Shown here piece by piece: positions 1 to 10,517 of a stretch of 64,000 nt of DNA. The stretch is from positions 134,001 to 198,000 of the forward strand of contig JADPYG010000089.1 in assembly GCA_017654735.1 (NCBI GenBank), in the 5' to 3' direction. Position numbers and translations under genes: made by a program. Source of the stretch: Vishniacozyma victoriae (taxonomy: Eukaryota; Basidiomycota; Tremellomycetes; Tremellales; Bulleribasidiaceae). Under the pieces are notes generated by a model. The model searched no databases and was not told where the DNA came from. It saw nothing but the letters and a program-made list of their open reading frames with translations. Within the stretch, counting starts at the first letter, position 1. Each line of letters starts with the position of its first letter.

Positions 1-1794
1 GCGCGCCCAAACAGGTGAGTGCGGTTCTTTCAGCCACGCTTACAGTAGACCCGCGCCCTCCATAATAGCTCGTACTAGGATCGAGCAATTCAGCCCACCC
101 GCTGCATCGAATCTATCATATGCAGCACCCTCGTCACTCCAAGGTGTCACTCAATTTCCTGCTGCCCTCGTATCTCCTTCATCACCTCGGCAGAATCCGC
201 TGGATTACCTGAAAGAGTTTGTGCAGCAATGGGGTACCGAGAATGGTGAGTGACCTTAAGCCCAAGAGCAACGATACACTAGATCTGTCTGATTCTTTGC
301 AGGAATCAATCCGGAACTCCTTCTATTTCACGATAGCCCTCGCTTGTCGAAGCTGGCTGCCCCATCTTTACTGCCCTACCCGATGCGATATGACTTGGAA
401 GACAGCTTGATGGATTGGTGCCTATCAGAGGATCTCCCTTATCTCAAGTGTTTGGACGAGCCAAGGCTCAGGGACCTGTATTCGAGATATCGGGCTTTAC
501 CGGAAACTCTCACTGGGGATCAAATCGCTCTGATATACGCCTCACTATGTCTCGCTCGCTATAACCAGCTTCGTCGAGGAGGGGCATTGAAGAACAGAGG
601 CCCACCTACGGTATCACGGGAGGATCTGACTTACTACCAAATGGCCAGGGAAGCTTTGGGGTCTTGGGAGACGGCTAGCATCACCGGCATGTGTGAGTCC
701 CGATGTTGGAATTGACTGATGCCAGGGGCTCTATCCTGCCTTGCCATGTATGTTCAGCTCAATGGCAGTCCAGGGGAGTTTGGGGATATCACAGCGCTTT
801 GGGCACGATACATTAAAGATTTGGGACTACACAAACGAGATATCGCTCAATTGTACCCTGAGCAGGATCTCGGCGAGACGTTTCTCACGTCGTACTGTTA
901 TGGCGAGACGTGAGTGATAAGAGCTGCCAAGGTCCATGATCTAATCATGCAGGCTCCGCGCAATCATGACGGATCTTACACCCGCGATCCCGTTTACCCA
1001 AATCGACCTGGAACCCGATCGTATTCCAAACGGCATCAGTCTCAGTATGTCTCGAGCTTCGAATCATGCCGTCCGATATCTCTGCGATTACGCCGACACC
1101 TCAATGGATCTAGACACCGATGCTTACATCGCCGCCTCTGAAGACGAATGGTCTAGCGACATGGCGTTCCTAAGGGCCCAACGAATGAGAGGCATGGACA
1201 GGATCAAGCAGGGATGGGCAGAGATGCGCTTGCATTGGTAAGTCCCCTCCCAGGAGTCTGGCTTACGGGTTCAGGTTACGCATTCTACTATACATCCCTC
1301 GTTTGTCGGGCACCGAAAGTCAAAAGGGCCCTGCTCTGATGGTACTCGCTCGATCGCTGTTCAACATCATCAACATTCACACCGAGTCAGCACAGGCTGG
1401 AAAGCTCGATCCCTGCTGGCCGCAGCTGATCCGGATCATGACATGCGGGCAACTACTCGTCCTCTGTTGCGCCCGTGGAGAACTTCACACTCTTGAAGCA
1501 ACTGCCATGTTTGCTCGACTCATTGCGTTGCTCGGAGCGCATATGGCTTTCTGGCCAGCCGTGCAAGACGCCATCACTGGTTTCCGACATGCTGCCCTGA
1601 GATTTGGTACGTGACGCACCGAGCCTGCAGCTGACTCTGCAGATGTCACCGTGATTGGAACCCAAATAAAACCGAGAAAAGACTCGCCATTCGATCAGAC
1701 AGAACCCTTTGACGGCGCTGACTGGTCAGCGACATTCATAGATCCTGATGTGGATGTCCCCGCCGACCTCCCAGAGCAAGGAACGCTTTGGTGA
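1..1794 (+). CDS. Fungal-specific (Zn2Cys6-type) transcription factor, 3' part only
   Basis: The 5' end and any DNA-binding finger lie left of the window. What remains is the helical regulatory region of fungal Zn-cluster activators (Fungal_trans family): residues around LLPYPMRYDLEDSLMDWC and ALPETLTGDQIALIYASLCL match its usual start, followed by long amphipathic helices. Short introns are clear at 244-302 and 693-725, and near 910-952 and 1240-1275; one frame runs through after splicing. The protein ends DLPEQGTLW with TGA at 1792-1794. It is transcribed towards a beta-glucuronidase gene and a sugar transporter on the same strand, so it may be their pathway regulator; that is inference from position. 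The family is well supported; the target genes are not shown. Confidence 0.75.
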
Positions 1795-2127
1795 TCGGTG
1801 TAGCTCGCTTCGCTGTAGACCCATCAGGGGCGGACAGCGCCGAGGTTGCTTCCTTTGGGTCAATGAAGTCTGTGTGGCATGCATCTCAGCGTGGACTAGC
1901 GTAGAATCGTTCATGTGTGGTGTATTATCGGATATCCAGTCGTTTAGCATGTCTGGCGGGTCGCGGACTCGGCGACCGGACCGCGTGAGCCGTTGTATTT
2001 CCATCCGGCAATATCCCAGGTACATCCGTCGCAGCCCGGCTCGATACGTCTCGCTCCTCCACCTTGTTCCACCCGTACTTTCAACAAGGCTCGCGTTTGA
2101 ACCGTATTGTATATCGGTCTGCATCAG
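1795..2127 (+). promoter_or_regulatory. TF-to-glucuronidase intergenic, presumed GUS promoter
   Basis: This is 333 bp between the transcription-factor stop and the first in-frame ATG of the glucuronidase. It is rich in CGG/CCG triplets, including CGGCGACCG at 1970-1978 (CGG-N3-CCG), an arrangement bound by Zn2Cys6 dimers. No clear TATA box was seen. Open frames on both strands here look like chance. Confidence 0.4.
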
Positions 2128-3942
2128 ATGACGATGAGAGTCGACAATCACGACGAGAAGCCCCTTCCGCATGGACTACCCGGACTAAAACCCATCGAAA
2201 CCGCAACCCGAGAATGCAAGTCGCTAAACGGCCTCTGGCGTTTCGTCCCAGACTCGAGCGATCTCTCCACACCATGGTCCTCAACTCTTCCTGGGACCCT
2301 TGAATGCCCGGTGCCCGCTTCGTACAACGACATCTTCTTGCACACTTCTCTTCGTAACCACGTCGGCAAAGTTTGGTATCAGCGACAGGTGAGGATCCCT
2401 AGAGGTTGGACTGGAGAGCGGATCTTTATCCGGGTCGAGGCAGCGACACATGAAGGGTCTGTCTACGTGGGAGATGAGCTAGTGGCAGAGCATGTCGGAG
2501 GGTACACCCCTTTCGATGCTGATGTTACCAATCACGTCCGGGCTGGCGAGGAAGTTCGAGTAACTATTGGAGTCGACAATATCCTTACGCACCATACCAT
2601 ACCACCTGGTGAAGTGGTCACCAACGATCTCGGTAGAAAGCAGCAAAAGTACTGGCACGACTTTTTCAACTATGCTGGTTTGGCGAGATCGGTCAAGCTT
2701 TGCTGCGAGCCTAGGACTAGAATACAGGATATTTCCGTCAACACAGACATAGAAGGGTCGACCGGTATCGTTCATTACGAGGTAAAGGTCTCCAACAAGA
2801 CTGAAAAAACAGAAGTGGACCTGCTCGACACCGACGGAAATGTGGTAGCTTCGGCTTCATCGCTATGTGGATCACTCAAAGTCAAAGACGCGACACTTTG
2901 GCAACCCGGGAAAGCATACCTGTACAGCCTCCGGGTCCGCCTTCTTGACACTACATTGATTGACGAATACACTCTCCCTGTCGGTATCCGTACCGTACGC
3001 ATTTCAGGTATGCAGGTGCTTATCAACGAAAAACCGTTCTACCTTAACGGTTTCGGTAAACACGAAGATACCCCAATCAAGGGCAAAGGACACGACGATG
3101 CCTGGATGGTTCACGACTTCGAGTTGATGAAGTGGACAGGTGCCAACTCATTCCGGACATCCCACTACCCGTACGCTGAGGATGTGCTCGAGTACGCTGA
3201 TCGACATGGATGGGTGGTCATCGACGAGACTGCTGCTGTCGGACTCAATTTGCGGATCGGAGCTGGTATTTTCGGGAAGGCGCCTTCAGTTACTTTCGGG
3301 CCAGACTTTGCCGACGATCAGACTCGAGATGCACATGCTCAGGCGATTCGAGAGCTGATTCATCGAGACAAGAACCATCCTTCGGTCGTCATGTGGTCAA
3401 TCACCAATGAGCCCGATTCGTCCGACAAGGGCGCTTTGCCTTATTTCGAACCACTTGTCAAGTTGACTCGTGAGCTCGACAGCCGGCCCGTCACCTTTAC
3501 CAACGCTGGCCTATCGAAACCCCACGAGGAGAAAATCGCTCATCTCTTTGACGTAATCGGTATCAACAGATATTATGGATGGTACGAAGATACGGGTGAT
3601 CTGGATCTGGCTGAAAAGCACCTCGAAGACGAGCTCAACGAGTGGCAGCGAAAATTTGGCAAGCCCATCGTGATTTGCGAATACGGGGCCGATACCGAGA
3701 GTGGCCTGCATTCCATTCCCGCTTCGCCGTGGTCTGAGGAGTACCAGTCGGCATATTACGAGATGTATCACCGAGTCTTTGACCGAGTAGAGGCAGTAGT
3801 CGGAGAACAGGTTTGGAATTTTGCAGATTTCAATACTACTCCGGGAATTGTCAGGGTTGATGGGAACAAGAAGGGGGTATTCACTCGAAGTAGAAGACCA
3901 AAGATGGCCGCTCATACCCTGCGAAAGCGATGGTCAAAGTAG
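2128..3942 (+). CDS. Beta-glucuronidase, GH2 family, intronless
   Basis: This enzyme hydrolyses beta-D-glucuronides to glucuronate and an aglycone. The uninterrupted 604-residue frame matches bacterial GUS (about 603) in length and order: sugar-binding jelly-roll domain, immunoglobulin-like sandwich, TIM barrel. The acid/base glutamate is E428 in MWSITNEPD, the nucleophile is E518 in ICEYGADT, and the N-x-K motif that reads the glucuronate carboxylate is N580/K582 in GNKKG, so specificity is glucuronide rather than galactoside. I chose ATG 2128 because it is the first in-frame ATG and gives the family length; ATG 2134 is two codons later. There is no signal peptide, so the enzyme is probably cytosolic and needs an uptake system; the next gene is a sugar transporter. 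A 1.8-kb gene without introns is unusual here and fits acquisition from bacteria. Confidence 0.95.
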   Translation: MTMRVDNHDEKPLPHGLPGLKPIETATRECKSLNGLWRFVPDSSDLSTPWSSTLPGTLECPVPASYNDIFLHTSLRNHVGKVWYQRQVRIPRGWTGERIFIRVEAATHEGSVYVGDELVAEHVGGYTPFDADVTNHVRAGEEVRVTIGVDNILTHHTIPPGEVVTNDLGRKQQKYWHDFFNYAGLARSVKLCCEPRTRIQDISVNTDIEGSTGIVHYEVKVSNKTEKTEVDLLDTDGNVVASASSLCGSLKVKDATLWQPGKAYLYSLRVRLLDTTLIDEYTLPVGIRTVRISGMQVLINEKPFYLNGFGKHEDTPIKGKGHDDAWMVHDFELMKWTGANSFRTSHYPYAEDVLEYADRHGWVVIDETAAVGLNLRIGAGIFGKAPSVTFGPDFADDQTRDAHAQAIRELIHRDKNHPSVVMWSITNEPDSSDKGALPYFEPLVKLTRELDSRPVTFTNAGLSKPHEEKIAHLFDVIGINRYYGWYEDTGDLDLAEKHLEDELNEWQRKFGKPIVICEYGADTESGLHSIPASPWSEEYQSAYYEMYHRVFDRVEAVVGEQVWNFADFNTTPGIVRVDGNKKGVFTRSRRPKMAAHTLRKRWSK

Positions 3943-4517
3943 TGCCTGTGATCCAGGGCTTCGGGTTGTAAACGATGCAAACATTCCAACTTCGGCGGGA
4001 CATTTGTCGCCTTTTTGAAATACCTCATTACCATGACTCATTTAATTGCCCATCTGCCGCCGGTCCAGCAAGCCAAGAATGATTTGGCACCGAGCGCAGT
4101 TTGCAGCTGCTCAGTCAGGTGCCGTTGAGGTGCATGTGCCTTGCGTCAGCGGCGGAGAACTTTCCTTGGCAAAGCGTCGTCGGTGCGACTTCGGGTTCGC
4201 TTACGTATTTAGCGCGAGACCAACCGCACCAAAAGTTTGGAGTAGCCAAGACGTGCCCTTAGCACTCTGACACTTTTCCAATGCGACAAGACCTCTGAAG
4301 ACTGGGGTGACCCACTTGGCGAGACGAGGTCCCGAGGATGCGGCGAGTAGACTGAGGGGCAACGCCGCAAGATCGACGCCTAGCATTTTCATAGGCTGGG
4401 CACGGCCGATGGGGCCTGTAGACCGTAAACAGACCGAAATCAGGTAAAGATTGGGGCCGCGTCTCAGCTATATAAAGGAGTCACCCTACAAAGCAAGACA
4501 TCAAACGACACGGCACG
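3943..4517 (+). promoter_or_regulatory. Glucuronidase-to-transporter intergenic, transporter promoter
   Basis: This is 575 bp. A good TATA box (CTATATAAAGG, about 4468-4478) lies about 45 bp before the transporter ATG. Several CGG/CCG triplets occur upstream (for example GCCGCCGG near 4056 and CGGCCG near 4406). No gene was recognised in it. Confidence 0.5.
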
Positions 4518-6403
4518 ATGAACAAAGTCACTGCCAATTCCGCTCATCTCGAAAACGTCAAGGCCGACCTTGGTGGTGCTGGCGATTATGGAGCGATCAC
4601 TGCCGAGGCTCAAATCCATCAGGATGCCGAGCATACCATGGGTCTCAAGGAGGCTCTTCGACGATACCCAAAAGCCATCATGTGGTCGGTGATCCTTAGT
4701 GGTGCCATGTAAGTCGTCGTTCTGTAGGACGGAGCTGACGATCAGTATCATGGAAGGATTCGATCTGGTCCTTCTCAGCTCCCTTTTCGCCCAACCCCAG
4801 TTCCAGCGGAAGTACGGTGTCCAGCTCGCAGATGGTTCCTATACCATTGAATCGCGATGGCAGATTGGACTTAACTTGGCTGTCCAAGCTGGGTCCATTA
4901 TCGGTCTACTCGGTAACGGATGGGCTTCTGAGCGATTCGGTTATAGAAAGACTATCCTCGGAGCAGTGAGTCACCCCTGGATTGCGAGAGCTTGGCTGAC
5001 GCCTAGCTTGTCATGATGATTGCGGTCATCTTCATCCCTTTCTTTGCCCAGAACATTCAGACTCTCTTTGCCGGTCAGCTCCTTGCTGGTATCCCATGGG
5101 GAATCTTCCAGACTTTGACCACCGCCGTAAGCTCGAAATCTCTTTCACGAGTGCGTCAGCTGACAAGTAGTACGCATCCGAGGTTGTTCCAGTCGCTCTT
5201 CGTCCATACCTGACCGCATACGTCAACCTATGTTGGGTGTTGGGTCAACTTATCGCTTCTGGTGTCCTCCGAGGTGTTCTTGACTGGCAATCGGAATGGG
5301 CTTTCCGAGTTCCTTTCGCCTTGCAGTGTGAGTATACCTACCCATGTCTCTACAAAGCTGATGATCAGGGTTCTGGCCTCCCCTCATTCTTGTTCCTTGC
5401 TTGTTTGCACCCGACTCTCCTTGGTGGCTTGTTCGAAAAGGCCGACTAGACACCGCTCGAGACGCGTTACGAAGACTCCGAAGTGGCCGAAGTGAAGAAG
5501 AAATCGAACAGGAAATCTCTTTCATGCAACATACCAACGCTCACGAAAAGGCTGTCGGAGAAGGAACAAGCTACATCTCGTGTTTCAAAGGTGTCGATCT
5601 TCGACGTACCGAGGTCGCTATGGGAGCTTGGATATGTCAGAATTGGTGTGGATCTTCGTTCATGGGATGGTCGACCTACTTCCTGGAGCGAGCCGGACTC
5701 GCTACTAGTAACGCTTTCACAATGACTATCGGTCAATATGCCCTCGGTGCTGTTGGAACAATCGTTTCATGGTTCTTGATGACATACATTGGTCGACGAA
5801 AGTTATATCTATCCGGACTTAGTATTCAAACCGTCATTCTCGTCATTATCGGAGGTCTCGGATTCGCTTCGCGTGATTCGATGGGCGCTTCATGGGCTAT
5901 CGGTGCCCTACTTCTGGTATACACTGCCGTCTATGATGCTACCGTCGGACCCGTCTGTTACGCTATCGTCGCCGAATGTTCCTCCACTCGACTAAGGGCC
6001 AAAACTATCGTTCTTGCGCGAATCGTATACAATATTGCCGGCATCATCAACTTTATCAAGATGCCCTATTTCCTCAACGCCGATGAGCGTGAGTCATTCT
6101 ATCTTTCCCTTAATGCTATACTGACCAATAGTTGATTGGGGAGGAAAAGTCGGACTTTACTGGGGTGGAATCTGCTTCCTCTGCACCGTCTGGACCTATT
6201 TCCGGATTCCAGAATTCAAGGGCAGGACGTACGCAGAGATTGACGTTCTATTCGAGAACAAGGTCTCAGCTAGAAAGTTCTCTTCGACCTATGTCGACCC
6301 TTTTGCCCACGGCAGTCAGGCTGCGACAAAGACCGAGGACCACACGATCGAAAATGTCGAAACTCAGAGGAGTGATGAGGATTTCACCGCTGTAAAGGCA
6401 TAG
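4518..6403 (+). CDS. MFS sugar transporter (hexose/alpha-glucoside permease type)
   Basis: This is a 12-helix major-facilitator sugar/H+ symporter of the plasma membrane. Exon 1 (4518-4708) carries a hydrophilic N-terminus ending in LKEALRRYPKAIMWS; a 37-nt intron 4709-4745 follows, with more introns near 4965, 5125, 5330 and 6090. Family marks in order: GFDLVLLSSLFAQPQFQRKYG after helix 1, the loop ASERFGYRK, the central PDSPWWLVRKGR motif typical of sugar porters, and YIGRRKLYLSG in the second half. The tail ends EDFTAVKA, TAG 6401-6403. Closest in style are the fungal maltose/general alpha-glucoside permeases, but the substrate cannot be read from sequence. Its place directly after a cytosolic beta-glucuronidase suggests uptake of glucuronide conjugates or oligosaccharides (inference). 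Confidence 0.9.
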
Positions 6404-7351
6404 TAGATAGGTTCCTGGGTATATTAGATCATTCTCATTCGAGGACCCTGCTTAAGCATAGCGGGACGCATGCATCATACATTTGTATCGATTAACTAGA
6501 ACCTGACATAGGACGGCGGTGAGAAAGTGCCACTAACAAGGTGTAGTCCACGTGCAGCACTTTATGACGCGACGACGCGACTGAGCTCTGACCACCTGCT
6601 TTGACTTGATTTACGCTTCATATAGTCAAGGTGGACCTCGAGGTCAGAGCTCGGTATAGCTATCCAACGATCTACTATCAGGTACCGATGTGAACCGATA
6701 GCGGCCCCCGATGCCGATGTCCCCAAAGGCGTTTCACGTTTCGTCTCTAGGCACGGATGTGTGTATTCGGTGTTCGAACTCGGTCTTTCGGTACCAGAAC
6801 CATTCAAAGAAATACTCAAAAGACCTGCTCGTGTGCCAAGGGCTGCACTGGAGAAACGGGCCGATTCAAGCCGCCAATGATTGTCATCAGATTTTGGGAA
6901 TGGAGGGGTTGAAACATGTTTACTGACGGGAGTAAGTCTTATCGCAACTTCACTCTCCTTTGTCACTATAAAAAGGGTACCGTTACTTGGATACCAATTG
7001 TTCTTGACATCCTTTCCATCCAAGCGGAGTGTTGATCCCCTCTAGGAACCATGTGAAAGTGTCCTCTGACGAGCTTGAAACGTCCGCTGACTGCGTCCTT
7101 CTCCTTGATTCTGGTGGTGATTCTCTTGGCCATCGGGTCTTTATGTTTCTTCATTGTTCACTTGAAGGTATATAATTATCGCTCAGATGATTGAGTCAAT
7201 TACAACTCTTCCATTCCTTCTTTCACCCCACTCATTGACCCAATTTCATTAGGTTATAGTATCGGATTGATTCCTACTACGCCTACCCACCACCACCACT
7301 CATTACACCGACTCGACTATCACTACTGTAGCCTTACCAAATTTTCCCACG
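6404..7351. other. 948-bp intergenic region, no gene recognised
   Basis: It contains the 3' flank of the transporter and the promoter of the AA9 gene, with a pyrimidine- and CACC-rich stretch just before the ATG at 7352. A TATA-like TATAAAAAGG lies at about 6967. Open frames on either strand (for example 6562-7023 on the minus strand) have no recognisable family features. Confidence 0.5.
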
Positions 7352-8955
7352 ATGCTCTCCAAGGTAAGTCTTCAGCTTTGTCGATGTCCTTGCCTTACGA
7401 TTAGATCCAACTTTTCATCGCCTTGGGCGCATTTCTCATGGTAGAGTCGGTCGCTGCTCACGGGCACGTCAAGTCCTGGGTCATCGATGGTCAAGCTCAC
7501 GCCGGATTCAACCCTTCCAACCCCGCCCTGTACGGAGCTACCGCTGAAAGACCAACTTTGAACAAAGATCAAGGCGAGTTCATTCTGCCCAGGTGGTCAC
7601 CACATCTGATAAACAGGCTTCACCGACTTTACGTCTGGTATTGTTGCTTGTGGTGGAACCGACCCCGGGACTGGCGTTCAAAACTTAGATATCAAGGGCG
7701 GATCCAAAGTTGTAGCCGTGTGGGATACCTGGCCCACTTCCCACAAAGGTACAAACATGCCCTTTAATTGTCCGAACCTGGCTGACCACTAGGTCCAATC
7801 ACTCAATGGATGGCCAACTGTGGTGCCGCCAACTGTGATGGCATCGACGCCTCTTCCCTTGACTGGTTCAAGATCTCTGAAGATGGTTTTGATGGTACCC
7901 TCTGGGCAGGAGAAAAGCTTGCCAACACCAAAGAATGGGCTTTCGAGATTCCATCTGATCTTGCTTCAGGGTAAGTCAATTTATCTATATCAGATGCTTC
8001 GCTCACCTCAAGTGCCTACCTGGTTCGACATGATGTACTCGCCATGCACACACCTGGTCAGCCTCAGGTATACCCATACTGTTTCCAGGCCAAACTCGAG
8101 TCATCTGGCTCGGTCGTTCCTTCCTTGACCACCACCTTCCCCGCCGCCTACCAGATGAATACCGACTTTCTCACTTGGGATCTATACGGTGGTGATCAAT
8201 CTCTCTTTGTCGCTCCGGGTCCCGCCATATACTCTGGTGGTGACTCTGCTCCTGCCCCTGTCCCTTCCGCATCGGCCTCGTCTGCTGTCCCATCCGCATC
8301 GGCACCAGCTTCTTCATCGGCCCCTGTCTCCGCCTCCGCTCCTGTCGCTTCATCTTCCCAGGTCGTCCTACCATCTGCTTCCGCTACCGCTTCCGAGGAG
8401 TACCCCGCGGAGCCTACCGTTTCTACTCCTACCGAGTCTGAGCCGGTCGAGTCTGCGTCCATCCCTGTCGAGTCGGCTTCCGTTTCCTCCGCCTCGTGAG
8501 TATCCTCTATTCCTAATTCGATATAGCTAACATTCAGGTCTGCCCCCGCTACTCCCTCTGCCTCTACTCCCGCTACCCCAGCGCCTGGTGGAGATGGCGC
8601 TATGGGTGGTGCCGCTCCTCCTATTACCGGTATATCCATTTTAATCTTCAATTGAGCTGGAGCTGACTTGTACAGAGGCCGGGACCAGGTTCAAGGTCAA
8701 TGGAGGAAGTTACAATTCCCGATGCGAGGCTGTTTACGCCAGCTGCATGTTACAGATGAACGCCTGCAAGAACTGGGCCAACACTCTCCCGAACGCCGAG
8801 GTCGGAGTAGGTCCTCGTTACTCTCGAGTGTCATTAAGCTGATGATGTAGACCGCCTTCAGCTCGTGCGATACCCAGGTCTCCGCCTGCACTTCGTCCAG
8901 CAAGAAAAGGGACGTCGTCAATCGATACGCCAAGAGGTCTCTTCGGGTCTTGTAA
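7352..8955 (+). CDS. Secreted AA9 lytic polysaccharide monooxygenase with Ser/Pro-rich linker and Cys-rich tail
   Basis: This is a copper enzyme that oxidatively cleaves glycosidic bonds in polysaccharides outside the cell. Exon 1 is only 12 nt (MLSK); intron 7364-7404 follows. The signal peptide (residues 1-22) ends VAA before His23, which becomes the copper-ligating His1 of the mature protein (HGHVKSWVIDG). The second copper histidine is H103 in SHKGPITQW, and the axial tyrosine is Y184 in QVYPYCFQ. Residues about 240-355 are a long Ala/Ser/Pro/Glu linker. Residues 356-431 form a small module with five cysteines (372, 379, 386, 403, 410), then a basic tail ending KRSLRVL. The second intron (7574-7616) begins with GC. 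Cryptococcus has a similar virulence-linked AA9 (CEL1). The length of about 431 residues is from my splicing. Confidence 0.9.
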
Positions 8956-9111
8956 TCGAATCCCATCTTACATCTGGTCACTCTTGAGATCTGTCCCGTG
9001 GACTCTGATCAATGGTAGTGATTTAGAATTTAGTTATCTTCCGCTTTATCTGTAGACGTAGATCGTCATTTCCGCCCTATGCATTCTCTACTTTTAGCCA
9101 TGACTCCAGGA

Positions 9112-10397
9112 TTATGATCTACTCGTCTCCGCCATCTCCTGAGCAGCTCTCATAGCTTCCCATAAATCACCCCCATCCTCCCCTTCCTCATCCTCATCCC
9201 CACCACCCCACTCCAACCCAACTTCCCTCTCCCACTCGACTTCTTCATGTTCCCCCTCCTCCTCCGAATCGGGGTTTACTTGAGGTAATGGATTAATCCG
9301 CTTTGAAGCTTGCAAAACAGTCTGAGCGAGTTTGGTCTGTTCTCCGATTATCGCATTGGGTGCTCTCTTTTTTGGTTCTCTTGTACCTGGAGTTGAAGGG
9401 TGGAGGGGTTGGTGGGAGACTACAGGTGGACGAGGGGCGAGGGATGGAGGTGTAGATTGAGTGGAAGGGGTTGGACGTTCGTGAATGTGGAGATTTGCTA
9501 GTAGGTCTGTTGGTTCTAGAGTAGTAGCAGGGTTCAATAAGCGAGGTAGTGTCGATTGTCGATTTTGAGGAACTGTCGGACGACTATTGGTAGGTGTTGA
9601 TGGTCCTGCACGAGGGACCCGAGTGGTGGTTGGTGATGATACACCTGTCCCTGCCTCTGTTGTCTGCGCCTTTGGATCCACAAGTCCCGAAACACTATCC
9701 AAATCCAATCCTAAATCCTCTACCAATTCCACATTAAACCCTTTTCCCCTACTCAATACCCCACCCGCTTCATCCAACCTCATTCTCACCCATTCACTTT
9801 TCACTCGACACGCTCTCGTACAATACCCTTCCTCCTTATTTCCTTGTACTTCGGTGATGGATCGATTTATTGTTGAGATTTTGAATTTCTTTCCGGGGTT
9901 GTATGGTGCTAAAGGTGGTTTGGGGCACAATGGGTATGAACAGGAGTTGTTGAGGTGTCGCTCTGTGGTGATTTCGGTATATTGTTGGGATGTTATGTAG
10001 CGTAGCTGGTATCAGCGGATGTCCATGTGTATGAGAGGTAGATATTATGAGTCGTAGGGGGGACATGGAAATGGGATAAGGTTGGTAATCCCAAATCAAC
10101 ATTGTCCCGTCATGACTACTTCGTCCCTCCCCTTCGGCAATCCACTCTCCTTGAAAGATTAGATTGACTTACAGCTCTCTTGAATGTATCCCGATCAACA
10201 GTCTCTTCCATCAATTTATCAGCCCATTTCTCCCCTTTCCGCCTAATGACCTCATTCGATTTTCTCGCTTTCAACAATCGTTCCCTCTCACTCAAGGTGG
10301 ATGTAGAGGGGCCAGCAGCAGCATTAGAGTCTCTTGTCGCTACGGATAACCTGACTGGGTTCGAGTATGCTTCGGCCTCTGTCGTTGATGTTGCCAT
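9112..10397 (-). CDS. RTR1: RNA polymerase II CTD Ser5 phosphatase, RTR1/RPAP2 family
   Basis: RTR1/RPAP2 proteins remove Ser5 phosphate from the Pol II C-terminal domain and help Pol II assembly and import. Exon 1 (10397-10173) encodes a charged N-terminus through ETVDRDTFKRA; a 167-nt intron (10172-10006) follows, and exon 2 resumes LRYITSQQYTEITTERHLNN. The zinc signature is visible: CSYPLC (family CxxxxC), the usual PYNPGKKFKIS link, then GYCTRACRVKSEWVRMRL, which carries the second metal pair. The rest is a low-complexity Pro/Ser/Thr stretch and an acidic C-terminus (runs of E and D) before TAA 9112-9114. Start: ATG 10397 opens MATSTTEAEAYSNP; an in-frame ATG at 10460 exists but adds no family sequence. 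Confidence 0.88.
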
Positions 10398-10517
10398 TGT
10401 TGGGATGTAGAATGATGATTGATGTAAAGTTGAATCAACCCATTCGTGGCGTTTCATCATTCTCTAATTTCGTGCTTGCTACATGCTATCTCTTTTACGG
10501 CTATTATACGGCAGGAT

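Noticed and set aside
6562..7023. Minus-strand frame of 153 codons
   Set aside because: No domain, poor start context, no splice structure; lies in the AA9 promoter.
8196..8651. 151-codon minus-strand frame rich in Ala/Gly/Glu
   Set aside because: Antisense of the repetitive Ser/Ala/Pro linker of the AA9 gene; such codon repeats keep the opposite strand open.
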